Shown piece after piece: positions 1-8,671 of a stretch of DNA of 64,000 nucleotides. The position numbers and the translations under genes are program-made. The notes beneath the pieces are model-generated. The model searched no databases. It saw only the letters and a program-made list of their open reading frames with translations, and was not told the origin of the DNA. The stretch is from Sinanaerobacter chloroacetimidivorans. GTDB lineage: Bacteria; Bacillota; Clostridia; Peptostreptococcales; Anaerovoracaceae. Within the stretch, counting starts at the first letter, position 1. The number at the start of each line of letters is the position of its first letter. The stretch lies in contig NZ_JAGSND010000001.1 of the NCBI RefSeq assembly GCF_018128545.1, positions 110,153 through 174,152 of the forward strand, given 5' to 3'.

Positions 1-2
1 GA

Positions 3-470
3 ACTCAGATTAAGGCATCCGATTATTCTTCGGTTGTGGAGATTTTCCCACTCGAAATCAAAAACGAACGTTATTATGCAGTGAGCGGCTATAATCTTTC
101 TAGCGATATCCACTTCTATGGGATGGACTATGATGCATATATGAATCCGGGCTATCTTTCTAAAGACCGTGTAACGCAATCAATTCAATTCGAGGTAAAG
201 AACCCACAGTTCTTGGAGATTTATCCAGCAGATGAGCTCGATGAACGGGCTGTAAACGAATCTAGTGAGACTCTATACAACTATCGTCTAACGGAAGCAT
301 CCCTGTATGATGCCAACGGCAACGAAATCACTGAAAATTTTAGGAATGAAAATCCGGGTGTCCGAGCGCACTCAGGTGCTGGAAAAGCTGAATTATTTTT
401 GCTGTATATCTATATCGCAATTGTTATAGGCCTTGGAATAATAATGACGAGATATTTTTTAACAGAATAG
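3..470 (+). CDS. Hypothetical membrane-anchored protein, C-terminal part
   Basis: The reading frame is open from the left edge, so this is the 3' part of a longer gene; the GTG at 36 is only the first start-like codon inside the window. About 155 residues are visible. The body is polar and tyrosine-rich. It ends in one strongly hydrophobic stretch (about 376-455, containing LLYIYIAIVIGLGI) followed by a short polar tail, as in a protein anchored by its C-terminus with the body outside the cell. No family was recognised. It is followed by more than 600 nt without a convincing gene. Confidence 0.6.
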   Translation, partial: TQIKASDYSSVVEIFPLEIKNERYYAVSGYNLSSDIHFYGMDYDAYMNPGYLSKDRVTQSIQFEVKNPQFLEIYPADELDERAVNESSETLYNYRLTEASLYDANGNEITENFRNENPGVRAHSGAGKAELFLLYIYIAIVIGLGIIMTRYFLTE

Positions 471-550
471 AATTTTGGGAAAATAATATGGTTTAGTTGT
501 TTAGATGTTACCTAAGTTACATTTACTGCAATTTAGTTTGCAAGGATAAG

Positions 551-789
551 AAGTGTTCCATAATGTGAAAAAACGGCGATTGGTCTATTATGATAGCAGC
601 CTCCCAGGCTGCTTTGAAAACGAAGTAAGCTTTGAATCGAGTGTAGGATTCATGGCGTGAAAGTCTTGCACTGCAACGGATTGAGAGAATATTAATATCA
701 TATAAATAGGGTGCTGTCAAAGTGAATCTTTGATGTCAACACCCTATTTTTATATGAAAAATATGTTTTTTGATGGTTCGGAATTCAAA
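551..789 (+). repeat. Decayed ~239-nt direct repeat, copy 1
   Basis: This segment is repeated at 1521-1759 with many substitutions but almost the same length. Its first part encodes the remnant of a protein C-terminus (DWSIMIAASQAALKTK, then stop) matching DWSYLIAAAQAALKAK in copy 2. The reading frame upstream is broken here. The second part is a conserved untranslated tail with a terminator. It looks like the 3' end of a gene or mobile element that was duplicated and then decayed. I could not name the protein. Confidence 0.65.
704..751 (+). terminator. Rho-independent terminator in repeat copy 1
   Basis: TAGGGTG (707-713) pairs with CACCCTA (740-746). The inner arms CTGTCAAAG and CTTTGATGTCAA extend the stem, and a T run follows. 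Confidence 0.65.
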
Positions 790-797
790 AAACATGC

Positions 798-839
798 ATT
801 ATGGCACACTTTTTCGGGATGAATTATGGGACACTTTTT
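798..839 (+). repeat. Two 17-nt direct repeats, possible IS end remnant
   Basis: ATTATGGCACACTTTTT (798-814) and ATTATGGGACACTTTTT (823-839) are near-identical direct repeats 25 nt apart. Multiple short terminal direct repeats of this kind occur at the ends of IS21-type elements. No transposase gene is nearby, so if real this is a leftover end. Confidence 0.3.
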
Positions 840-1120
840 GATACGAAAAAGTATGATTTGGTTTATTTTGCAAGCGTTTCAAGTTCTTTATTACGAAACT
901 AATAATGAGATTGCTCTGCTGGCAGCCATTATCTTGCAATTAATTTGGTCTATCTGGTTAATGTACAATTGATATATAATATTTATTAAATAATTTTATA
1001 GCTCAAATCTGAATTTTTTCAAGTGCAACCGAAATGTAACCGATATTTGCGTAATAGTTGGTGGTTGCAACCAGCTTCATTTTGATAGGCTATAGCCAAC
1101 GAGAAAGGAGGCAGTTGAAT

Positions 1121-1459
1121 ATGAAGATAACTGTCATAATGGTTGTAATCAACCTAATTTTTGTGAGTATATTTGTTAGTTTAATCATTCTCATTATCCG
1201 TGCTCTTTTGAAATATATAAAATCAAAAGATGTTCGACAAGAAAAGTCCGAAGTGCGAAAATCCCTTGGAGAAGCATTAAAACAGCACCGTACTCGCTGC
1301 AAAATGACACAAGAGTTCGTGGCGGAAACCATTGGAGTGAGCAGGCAGGCAGTATCCAAATGGGAAAGCGGAACCTCTGACCCAAGCACGTCAAATCTAT
1401 TTGCACTTGCAAAATTGTACGGAATATCTGCAGAAGATTTACTGAAAGAAGTTGAATGA
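1121..1459 (+). CDS. XRE-family regulator with N-terminal membrane segment
   Basis: This 112-aa protein has a hydrophobic N-terminus (about residues 3-27, a single predicted membrane span), a short charged linker and a C-terminal XRE helix-turn-helix of about 55 residues (core GVSRQAVSKWESG). It is probably a membrane-tethered DNA-binding regulator. ATG 1121 is chosen because AAAGGAGG lies at 1104-1111; the frame runs on upstream to 1058 without a ribosome-binding site. The target is unknown. The HTH core resembles that of the next gene (ITRQSVSKWELG). Confidence 0.75.
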   Translation: MKITVIMVVINLIFVSIFVSLIILIIRALLKYIKSKDVRQEKSEVRKSLGEALKQHRTRCKMTQEFVAETIGVSRQAVSKWESGTSDPSTSNLFALAKLYGISAEDLLKEVE

Positions 1460-1520
1460 GTGATATCAGCTGCGCGAAGAGTATGAGCATAACTGGAACA
1501 TTATAAATTCCAATTTGATA

Positions 1521-1759
1521 AAGTGTTCCACAATGTGAAAAAAAGAGATTGGTCCTATTTGATTGCCGCGGCTCAGGCTGCGTTGAAGGCAAAATAAGCT
1601 TTGCGTAGAGTGTAGGATACACGACGTGAAAGCCTTGCGACGTAATGAGTTAAGAGAATATTAATATCACATAAATAGGGTATTGACAGATAAAATTTTG
1701 ACTGTCAGCACCCTATTTTTATATGAGAAATGTTTATTTTCAGTGGTTCAGAATTTAAA
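1521..1759 (+). repeat. Decayed ~239-nt direct repeat, copy 2
   Basis: Second copy of the segment at 551-789. It keeps a longer open tail of the ancestral protein: KVFHNVKKRDWSYLIAAAQA and then ALKAK before TAA. The same untranslated tail and terminator (1673-1720) follow. The match extends to the TGGTTC(G/A)GAATT element at the far end. Confidence 0.65.
1673..1720 (+). terminator. Rho-independent terminator in repeat copy 2
   Basis: AAATAGGGT with TTGACAG pairs with CTGTCA and CACCCTATTTTT across an AT-rich loop. It is equivalent to the hairpin at 704-751. Confidence 0.65.
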
Positions 1760-1912
1760 TTATAATTTAATCCAGTTTGATATAATATAGGATATACCCC
1801 ACTATTTTGTTGAAATGCACGTTGAAGTTGCGAAAGTGCAATGCTGGATTGGTAGAAAAAAGAACGCTGTGCATATATTCTATTCTTACAAAACTATTAA
1901 GGAGTTGATGAA

Positions 1913-2554
1913 ATGACCTTTGGCGAAAAGCTGTATGAACTTCGGAAATCAAGCGGTCTTTCCCAAGAGCAATTGGCGGAAAAATGCAGTATCACACGGC
2001 AGTCGGTTTCTAAGTGGGAATTGGGGCAGGGCTATCCCGAAACAGAAAAATTGCTGGTGCTTTGCCGTGTATTAGATGTGGATTTAGATTATCTGTTGAG
2101 AGATGAAATTGCAAGCCAGTCAGTGCCAAGCCGACAAGCAATTTCTAATCCATATCAACCGTATTTAGGGAAATGGGTATCGCTTTTGTTGCATGATAGA
2201 GGTTTGGGGGCAATCCCTTTGGCCGCGATTACCGCTATGAATGATGATTATGTTGTTTTTGAATTGAATGGGAAAAAGAGGGTAAGAAAAAAGGGAGTAA
2301 TAAAAATCTCTGATATCCAAGCAATATCGGAAGCGAGGATAAGCGAGAAAAAAGCGACAGCTTTTGGTACGGTAGAAACCTTCGATTTGAAAAATGGCGA
2401 TAATCTCTACAAATTGTTCGCAGGAAAAAAATGTGCCATTAAGCTTAGGCGTAATGACTTCTCAAGAACTATCTTCTCTGGAGATGTCTATGTGGATTGG
2501 TTGTCATCGCCTACGATTTCTTTTTATATAGCAATTCGATATTTTTTGTGTTAA
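1913..2554 (+). CDS. XRE-family transcriptional regulator
   Basis: A 213-aa protein. Residues 1-62 form a classical XRE helix-turn-helix (LSQEQLAEKCSITRQSVSKW). The remaining ~150 residues are a basic, beta-rich region I cannot assign. ATG 1913 has AAGGAG about 7 nt upstream. The last ~20 residues (hydrophobic, ending IAIRYFLC) look unlike the rest, so the C-terminus may be altered by a rearrangement just upstream of the AraC gene. It probably senses a ligand or partner through the C-terminal part; this is inference. Confidence 0.7.
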   Translation: MTFGEKLYELRKSSGLSQEQLAEKCSITRQSVSKWELGQGYPETEKLLVLCRVLDVDLDYLLRDEIASQSVPSRQAISNPYQPYLGKWVSLLLHDRGLGAIPLAAITAMNDDYVVFELNGKKRVRKKGVIKISDIQAISEARISEKKATAFGTVETFDLKNGDNLYKLFAGKKCAIKLRRNDFSRTIFSGDVYVDWLSSPTISFYIAIRYFLC

Positions 2555-2613
2555 AAAAGTCGAGCATCGTAAAAGTAGCTTTGGTATTATGTAGATATGA
2601 AAGGAGGGAGATC

Positions 2614-3477
2614 ATGTTAAACGAATTAAATCATGTGATTGACTATATTGAAGAGCATTTAACTGATGATATATCTCTTGAAACAATTTCTGAATATGCT
2701 GGAGTTTCTGACTATCATTTTAGAAAGATATTTTTTTATCTTTCAGGGTTAACCCTTAGTGAATATATTAAAAACAGAAAATTGTCGGAAGCAAATAAGG
2801 ATTTATTATATGGAGAAAAAGTAACGGATGTTGCTTTTAAATATGGTTATCAGTCAATGGACGGCTTTACTCGAGCATTTAAAAAATGGAGTGGGTTTTT
2901 ACCCTCGGATGTAATAAAAAAAGGCATAAGTAAATCGTTTCCCAAACTTTCATTCATAATAACCATAAAGGGAGGAATATCTATGGAATTTAGAATTGAA
3001 GACAAACCAGCGTTTAATTTAGTCGGTGTAAGTAAACGTGTCCCTATGCAATTTGAAGGTGTTAATAACGAGATTGTAAAGCTTGCAAAAAGCATAACGG
3101 ACGAACAAAAAGAAGAAATGCATTCTCTTCAAAATATTGAACCTTATGAAATTGTCAATGCTTCTTATGAGGCTGACGCTAATTTCTTAAAAGAAGAAGG
3201 AGATTTAACTCACTTGATAGGTATTTTAACGACTGAAAATCAAGTAAGTGATCTGTTAGAAAAAGTTCCAGTCGAAGCCTATACTTGGGCAATATTTCCA
3301 AATGAAGGACCATTCCCTTCTACATTACAAGAAACAATGGCAAAAACATATTCAGAATGGCTTCCCTCTTCCAATTATGAAGTAATCAATGCCCCTTCTT
3401 TTTCTTTTACTAAAATGGATAAAGACAAAAAAGATTACGCTTATAGTGAAGTTTGGATTCCTGTTCGGAAGAAATAA
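2614..3477 (+). CDS. AraC-family regulator with GyrI-like effector domain
   Basis: A 287-aa transcription factor. Residues 1-105 hold two AraC/XylS helix-turn-helix motifs (ISLETISEYAGVSDYHFRKI; VTDVAFKYGYQSMDGFTRAF). Residues ~125-287 form a GyrI/Rob-type effector-binding domain (starting MEFRIEDKPAFNLVGVSKRV) that in this family binds small hydrophobic or cationic compounds. ATG 2614 has AAAGGAGGGAG immediately upstream; an open extension back to 2497 has no ribosome-binding site. The gene ends at a strong hairpin shared with the convergent PLP enzyme. Likely controls a drug or stress response. Confidence 0.88.
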   Translation: MLNELNHVIDYIEEHLTDDISLETISEYAGVSDYHFRKIFFYLSGLTLSEYIKNRKLSEANKDLLYGEKVTDVAFKYGYQSMDGFTRAFKKWSGFLPSDVIKKGISKSFPKLSFIITIKGGISMEFRIEDKPAFNLVGVSKRVPMQFEGVNNEIVKLAKSITDEQKEEMHSLQNIEPYEIVNASYEADANFLKEEGDLTHLIGILTTENQVSDLLEKVPVEAYTWAIFPNEGPFPSTLQETMAKTYSEWLPSSNYEVINAPSFSFTKMDKDKKDYAYSEVWIPVRKK

Positions 3478-3516
3478 AAACTAAAAATACACAAAACATT
3501 CTGCTTATAAAAAGCA

Positions 3517-3560
3517 AGGGTATTGTCTTTGGAGATTCCAAGAGGCAATACCCTATTATT
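3517..3560. terminator. Bidirectional terminator between convergent genes
   Basis: AGGGTATTGTCTTTGG (3517-3532) pairs with CCAAGAGGCAATACCCT (3538-3554). It lies between the ends of the AraC gene and the leftward PLP gene and can serve both. Confidence 0.8.
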
Positions 3561-3583
3561 ATTGTAAACTTGCTGTGATGACT

Positions 3584-4720
3584 CTACTCAAAGGCCTGTT
3601 CCAGGTCTTCAATCAAATCGTCTGCATATTCAAGACCGACGGACAGTCGCAGCATGGTCTCATTGATTTCTTTGGCGTCTCTCTCTTCCTGGGAAAGATC
3701 GGCATGAGTCTGCAGCATCGGGTAGGTGATCAAGGTTTCTACTCCTCCGAGACTTTCCGCATACAGGATTAAATTCACTTTTTCCAAGATCCGTTTTGCC
3801 GTTTCTTCACTGTCAACGGAAAACGAAATCATGGAGCCGAATCCTTTTGATTGCCTTTTTGATATTTCAAAACCGGGATGGTCTGGAAGACCGACATAAT
3901 ATACTTTCTTTACTTTTTCATGACCCTGCAGCCATTGGGCGATAGCCATAGCATTTTCCTGCTGCTTTTCCATTCGGATAGACAGGGTTTTAATTCCTCT
4001 GATCAAAAGCCAGCTGTCAAAAGGGGATAGACCGGAGCCCAGGCTCATTAAAATATGGCGAAGTTTTGCAGCCAAGTCAGCATCAGATACAACAAGAAAA
4101 CCAGCCAGAGTATCGTTATGCCCGCAAAGATATTTCGTACCGCTGTGCATTACAATATCCGCACCCAATAAAAGGGGCTGCTGAAAATACGGTGTTAAAA
4201 AAGTATTGTCAACAATAAGAAGGATATTTCTTGATCTCGCTATACGTGAAAGGGCACTGATATCAGTCACTCTCATCGTTGGATTGGTAGGGGTCTCGAT
4301 GAATATGGCCTTTGTTTCCTTACAGATAAGAGCCTCGATTTGGTCAAGGCTCGTGGTATCTGCAAAATTAAAACGTAAGCCATTTTTAGTATTAACCTGT
4401 TGAAAAAGCCGGATCGAACCGCCGTATAAATCGGAAGATGCGATAATATGGTCTCCCGGCGTGAATATTTCCATTAATCCGCTGATGGCAGCCATACCGG
4501 AAGAAAACGCAATGGCATCAGTTCCGGATTCTAATGCGGCGACTGTTTTTTCAAGATGCTCTCTTGTAGGATTTTGTCTGCGTGAGTAGTCATAACCGGT
4601 TGTTTCGCCAACCGACGGATGTGCAAAAGTAGCGGATTGATAGATTGGAACGCTGACTGAACCTGTAAGATCCCTCTTATCTTCATTTCCATGTATGCAA
4701 AGTGTTCTGATATTCACCAT
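3584..4720 (-). CDS. Cys/Met metabolism PLP enzyme (cystathionine gamma-synthase/lyase type)
   Basis: A 378-aa fold-type I PLP enzyme of the trans-sulfuration family. Visible signatures: YSRRQNPTREHLEK near the N-terminus, the SSGMAAI phosphate-binding region, IVDNTFLTPYFQQPL with the PLP-contacting Asp, and the Schiff-base lysine in HSGTKYLCGHND. It could act as cystathionine gamma-synthase, cystathionine lyase, O-acetylhomoserine sulfhydrylase or methionine gamma-lyase; sequence alone does not decide. A MetA acyltransferase at 29905 could supply O-acetylhomoserine. The start has GGAGGG 8 nt upstream on the minus strand. No riboswitch was seen upstream. Confidence 0.85.
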   Translation of the reverse strand: MVNIRTLCIHGNEDKRDLTGSVSVPIYQSATFAHPSVGETTGYDYSRRQNPTREHLEKTVAALESGTDAIAFSSGMAAISGLMEIFTPGDHIIASSDLYGGSIRLFQQVNTKNGLRFNFADTTSLDQIEALICKETKAIFIETPTNPTMRVTDISALSRIARSRNILLIVDNTFLTPYFQQPLLLGADIVMHSGTKYLCGHNDTLAGFLVVSDADLAAKLRHILMSLGSGLSPFDSWLLIRGIKTLSIRMEKQQENAMAIAQWLQGHEKVKKVYYVGLPDHPGFEISKRQSKGFGSMISFSVDSEETAKRILEKVNLILYAESLGGVETLITYPMLQTHADLSQEERDAKEINETMLRLSVGLEYADDLIEDLEQAFE

Positions 4721-4847
4721 AGTTTCCCTCCTTATTCATGGATATCCTATCGTAATTGTATGTTTTATATACTAACCGAATAAGGATCTAAAGTCAATGA
4801 AAATCATGATCCGCACGGAAATTCTGAAGAAAAATTAGGATATCAAA

Positions 4848-5099
4848 TTATAGATCCTGTACTTCGAATATAATAATATCTTCTCCAATTTTTCGTATTG
4901 CACTCCAGGGCAATTGAATAAAATCTTTTCCTCCTAAAAAGCTCATTTTCCCGTGATAATCAGGAACCAGAATTGCTTTGATTTTGCCATTCCTTTCTTC
5001 GAATAAAAGCTCTGCATTGGCTAGCTGACCATGTCTGCTTCCATTGGAAAGATTCACAATTTCTTTGTCGCCTAAATCACTTAATCTCAAATAAATCAC
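4848..5099 (-). CDS. YlmC/YmxH family sporulation PRC-barrel protein
   Basis: An 83-aa protein formed of a single PRC-barrel-like domain (starts MIYLRLSDLGDKEIVNLSNG; IQLPWSAIRKIGEDIIIFE near the end). This matches the YlmC/YmxH group found in spore formers and annotated as sporulation-associated; the molecular role is not established. It is divergent from the TepA gene, with about 100 nt between them for both promoters. Family assignment rests on length and the RLSDLGDKE and PWSAIRKIG motifs. Confidence 0.85.
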   Translation of the reverse strand: MIYLRLSDLGDKEIVNLSNGSRHGQLANAELLFEERNGKIKAILVPDYHGKMSFLGGKDFIQLPWSAIRKIGEDIIIFEVQDL

Positions 5100-5201
5100 T
5101 CCTTTATCGATATCGCATTGTTACAGCGGCGATATTTCCTACATAATAAAAAAATATATTTTGGAAAAACTATTTTTATTACAAGGAAAGGAAAATGATA
5201 T

Positions 5202-5954
5202 ATGAATATGGAAAAGAAAAATGAACCGGAAAAGCCTGAAAAAGATCAGCCGAATAAAAACGAAAATGATAATGAAAACGATAAAGATATTGACTCTGAA
5301 GCGAAGCAGAATATCGACAATTTTGGAGCTATCAACAGCGCCTTTAATTTTCAAAGCAACATCCAATATTTAACCATCATTGGAAATATTGAAGGGCATA
5401 TGGTTCTGCCTCCTCAGAATAAAACCACAAAATATGAAAATATTATTCCTCAATTGGTAGCAGTGGAAGAAAATGATAATATCAAAGGTTTATTAACAAT
5501 TTTGAATACTGTTGGAGGTGATGTAGAGGCAGGTTTGGCTATTGCAGAGCTGATTACCACACTTTCAAAACCAACCGTTTCCTTAGTATTAGGCGGTGGC
5601 CACAGTATTGGTATTCCCCTGGCGACTGCAAGCAATTACTCCTTTATTGCTGAAAGTGCTACCATGACATTACATCCGATTCGTATGACGGGATTGGTAA
5701 TCGGAGCAGAGCCAACCTATGATTATTTTAGAAAAATGCAGGATAGAGTCATAGACTTTATTATCAGAACTTCAAATTCCAGCAGAGAACAGATCGTTGA
5801 TTTAATGAATTCAACACAAAATATGGCGGCTGATATCGGTACTATTCTATTTGGTCATGAAGCTGTAGATATTGGGTTGATTGATGAAATAGGCGGTTTA
5901 AATAAAGCATTGGCCAAATTGAAAAGCTTAATTAAAGAAAACGAAAAGTCATAA
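5202..5954 (+). CDS. TepA/YmfB-type ClpP-fold serine protease
   Basis: A 250-aa protein. Residues 1-45 are a highly charged, low-complexity Lys/Glu/Asn segment. The rest is a ClpP/crotonase-fold protease: [17 protein letters not shown], the nucleophile region [11 protein letters not shown] (Ser in G-H-S), and the histidine region [12 protein letters not shown]. subtilis TepA is reported to assist protein translocation and degrade small spore proteins; the exact role here is inferred. ATG 5202 has AAGGAAAGG upstream. It precedes the Tad operon but is separated from it by ~115 AT-rich nt. Confidence 0.85.
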   Translation: MNMEKKNEPEKPEKDQPNKNENDNENDKDIDSEAKQNIDNFGAINSAFNFQSNIQYLTIIGNIEGHMVLPPQNKTTKYENIIPQLVAVEENDNIKGLLTILNTVGGDVEAGLAIAELITTLSKPTVSLVLGGGHSIGIPLATASNYSFIAESATMTLHPIRMTGLVIGAEPTYDYFRKMQDRVIDFIIRTSNSSREQIVDLMNSTQNMAADIGTILFGHEAVDIGLIDEIGGLNKALAKLKSLIKENEKS

Positions 5955-6069
5955 TTTGTCGAATTACAATAATTGTAAATTATATACAAAAATGTTAATC
6001 TAATATTAAATACAACTATTATAGTAAAATATCAAAAATCCAACGATTATGTTAAAGGGAATTTGCAAG

Positions 6070-7221
6070 ATGATTAGATTATTTATTTTGGACAAGGACT
6101 GGGAGTATGGCATTGCTTTGGGCAAAGCCATCTCCAACCTACATAGAGAGTTCCAGGTTATTGTTGAAAAACCGGAAAAGATCACGGAGATAAAAGAAAA
6201 TGCCTTTGATTTTATTCTACTTGGCGGCTATGAGTTAGATTTCATAAATACCTTCCATGTTGAAAAATCCATCGTGATAAAGCTGGCGGATCAAATGTCC
6301 CCCAGCTTTGAGGAGCAGCTGAAAGCAGCAGATTGGAAAAATGGGTTAAAGATTTACAAATATGAGAGAGTAAGCGAATTTGCAAAGGAATTATTTTTTC
6401 TGTATGGCGCAGTTACAGGTAAAAAAGATTTGATCAAGTCGAATCATGTGACTGATGTTATCGGATTTTACAGTGTATCCGGCGGTGCCGGGAATACGGT
6501 TATTTCTATCAGCACCGGCAGAGAATTGGCAAGATACCATGATAAAAAAGTTCTGTATCTGACCTTTGACGAATTACCTGACACACAGCTTTACATAAAA
6601 GAAGAGTTTTCCAAACATAGCCTTAGTGATTATCTGTATTATCTGCTGGAGAAAAAAGATGAAATGCTCTGCAGTATTTTAGAAAGCTTTACTTTCACAG
6701 ATGAATACGGTCTTGCTTTTTTTTATTCTTCGAGAGGACTGAATGAGCTTGGCCGGCTCAATATAGAAGATTTATCCTATCTTATTAAATTTGTTATCAA
6801 TAGCAACCAATTTGATTTATTGATTTTGGACCTGGGAAGGCATATCTCCGAAAAATCCTTCTATCTGTTTGAGCTTTGCAGCAGTTTTGTTCTAATAGAA
6901 GATGCCACTTCGTCATCAGCTTGTAAAATGAAACATTTTTTAAATAGTATGTCAAATATGGATCAGGAGCTTCTCGGGAAGATGATTCGTGTAAAAAACA
7001 AAATCAATGTAACAGAAGGTGAAGCTTATAAAGATGAAGGCAATCTAAAGGAAGGCGATGAAAATGAAACGGCCACCGATCTGGTACGAATCGAAAATGA
7101 CAGCCAGAGTTTTTTCTTCCATGATGGTTATATGGATGTCAGTATTCATCAAGTCTTTGGATTAGGGATTAAAAAGATTGCAGATATTGTTTTGGGCCAG
7201 CTGTTATTGCTGAAAAAATAA
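6070..7221 (+). CDS. tadZ: TadZ/CpaE-like pilus assembly ATPase
   Basis: A 383-aa protein. Residues 1-~120 form a receiver-like domain (IRLFILDKDWEYGIALGKAI) and the rest is a MinD/ParA-like NTPase. TadZ localises the Tad pilus machine at the membrane. The Walker A equivalent reads GFYSVSGGAGNTVISIS: both lysines of the deviant Walker motif (KGGxGKT) are replaced, so ATP hydrolysis may be lost, as seen in other atypical TadZ proteins. ATG 6070 is preferred over ATG 6049 because AAAGGGA (6054-6060) lies 9 nt before it. First gene of the Tad cluster; followed by a terminator-like hairpin. Confidence 0.85.
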   Translation: MIRLFILDKDWEYGIALGKAISNLHREFQVIVEKPEKITEIKENAFDFILLGGYELDFINTFHVEKSIVIKLADQMSPSFEEQLKAADWKNGLKIYKYERVSEFAKELFFLYGAVTGKKDLIKSNHVTDVIGFYSVSGGAGNTVISISTGRELARYHDKKVLYLTFDELPDTQLYIKEEFSKHSLSDYLYYLLEKKDEMLCSILESFTFTDEYGLAFFYSSRGLNELGRLNIEDLSYLIKFVINSNQFDLLILDLGRHISEKSFYLFELCSSFVLIEDATSSSACKMKHFLNSMSNMDQELLGKMIRVKNKINVTEGEAYKDEGNLKEGDENETATDLVRIENDSQSFFFHDGYMDVSIHQVFGLGIKKIADIVLGQLLLLKK

Positions 7222-7277
7222 TATTTGCCTTATTTAAATGAGAAACTCTATATGAATGAGCAGGGGCACATTGCCTA

Positions 7278-7325
7278 GGACCTTACTTGAATTGAAATAT
7301 CAATTGAAGAAAGGTCTTTTTGTTT
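7278..7325 (+). terminator. Terminator or attenuator between tadZ and tadA
   Basis: GGACCTTACTTGAATTG and CAATTGAAGAAAGGTC form a long stem around AAATAT, followed by TTTTTG. It could end tadZ transcription or reduce readthrough into tadA. Confidence 0.7.
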
Positions 7326-7438
7326 GTGTCGAAAGATGTCGATTGAAATTAATTGTAAATAAAAGGAAATATAGTTAAAATAAGATAAAAGGAAATAATT
7401 TACATTTCGACATTGAAAAAAGATTGCGGAGGGAAGAA

Positions 7439-8671
7439 ATGAAAGGAGAATTCAGCACAATAAAAGAAATAACGGATGGAGTAAGAGCGGTAATCAATAA
7501 TAAAAAAGAACAGTTGAGCGATTGCGAAGTTCTCGCGTTGATAGAAGATTTTGTGCTCCATGACAACAGGACAGATCTCTATTCCTATAAGGTAAAAGGA
7601 GAAGTGATTAACAGTATTTTTAATTCAACAAGAAAGGATTTAGACCTATTGCAGCCTTATGCCGAGGATAAAGAAATCAGCGAAATTATGGTCAATGGTA
7701 CTGAAAGTATATTTGTTGAAAGACACGGACATATGGAAAAGCTGGATATTTGTTTTGAAACGGCAGAAGAGCTGGAGGAAATCATAAGAAGAATCGCTGC
7801 AAAAGTACATAGAGAGATCAACGAGTTAAATCCTATAGTAGACGCCAGACTTGACGATGGATCCAGAGTCAATGCAGTGTATAAAAACATAGCCCTAAAT
7901 GGTCCTATTTTGACCATCCGACGATTCCCCGAACAAAGGATAACCATGAAAGAACTGCTGCAAAAAGAAACGTTGACACTGGAGGCTGCAGAGTTTTTGA
8001 AAAAGCTGGTGTCTTCGGGCTACAATATCTTTATTTCAGGAGGAACCAGCTCCGGAAAAACAACCTTTCTTAATGTACTATCCGAGTTTATTCCTAAGGA
8101 TGAGCGAGTGATTGTCATTGAGGATTCAGCTGAACTTCAGATCTCCGGAATTGATAATATCGTCAGAATGGAATGCAAGAATGCAAATGTTCAAGGGAAG
8201 GGAGAGGTAAACGTAAGACAATTGATCAAAACGTCGCTTCGAATGAGGCCAAATAGAATTATCATTGGTGAAGTAAGGGGAGGGGAGGTTCTGGACATGA
8301 TACAAGCCATGAATACAGGCCATGACGGTTCTTTGTCTACGGGTCACGGGAATTCGCCGGAAGGAATGCTTTCCAGGATGGAATCCATGTTTCTTCAGGC
8401 AGCGGATTTTCCTTTGGATGCAATAAGGAGCCAAATTGCAGAGGCGATCGATATCATTGTGCATCTGGGCCGGCTGCCGGACAAAAGCCGCAAGGTACTG
8501 GAAATAACAGAAATCGAAGGATATGTAGATGGCAAAATAATACTGAATCCCTTATATAAATATAAAATTAACAGCAAAAAGGAAGATGGAACATCCTTCG
8601 GGATTCTTATGCCTACAGGTAACCGATTGCAAAATACAATAAAACTAGAGTTAAAAGGAGCTGCGATGTGA
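7439..8671 (+). CDS. tadA: TadA/CpaF secretion ATPase
   Basis: A 410-aa hexameric type II/IV secretion ATPase that powers Tad pilus assembly from the cytoplasm. It has the N-terminal domain (EISEIMVNGTESIFVERHGH), Walker A ISGGTSSGKTTFLN, the acidic box VIVIEDSAEL, Walker B RIIIGEVRGGEVLDM and the histidine box LSTGHGNSPEGMLSRME. ATG 7439 is chosen for GGAGGG (7428-7433); the TTG at 7424 is too early. The stop overlaps the GTG start of tadB by 4 nt, so the two are translationally coupled. Confidence 0.93.
   Translation: MKGEFSTIKEITDGVRAVINNKKEQLSDCEVLALIEDFVLHDNRTDLYSYKVKGEVINSIFNSTRKDLDLLQPYAEDKEISEIMVNGTESIFVERHGHMEKLDICFETAEELEEIIRRIAAKVHREINELNPIVDARLDDGSRVNAVYKNIALNGPILTIRRFPEQRITMKELLQKETLTLEAAEFLKKLVSSGYNIFISGGTSSGKTTFLNVLSEFIPKDERVIVIEDSAELQISGIDNIVRMECKNANVQGKGEVNVRQLIKTSLRMRPNRIIIGEVRGGEVLDMIQAMNTGHDGSLSTGHGNSPEGMLSRMESMFLQAADFPLDAIRSQIAEAIDIIVHLGRLPDKSRKVLEITEIEGYVDGKIILNPLYKYKINSKKEDGTSFGILMPTGNRLQNTIKLELKGAAM

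Larger units (their letters stand above)
471..1120. other. Non-coding stretch with decayed repeat and IS-like end
   Basis: No supported gene. It holds repeat copy 1 (551-789) with a terminator hairpin (704-751), a pair of 17-nt direct repeats (798-814 and 823-839), and AT-rich sequence leading to the AAAGGAGG ribosome-binding site (1104-1111) of the next gene. The short ORFs here overlap the repeats and look fortuitous. Confidence 0.6.
1460..1912. other. Intergenic stretch holding repeat copy 2
   Basis: No supported gene. Just after the regulator, a fragment reading LREEYEHNW is followed by a frameshift and then the conserved tail VKKRDWSYLIAAAQAALKAK, continuing into the repeat. It reads as a pseudogene remnant of the same gene as in copy 1. 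A TATAAT-like box (about 1780-1785) may serve the next gene. Confidence 0.5.

Noticed and set aside
2497..2613. Upstream extension of the AraC-type regulator
   Set aside because: No ribosome-binding site; ATG 2614 follows AAAGGAGGGAG and begins the conserved helix-turn-helix domain.
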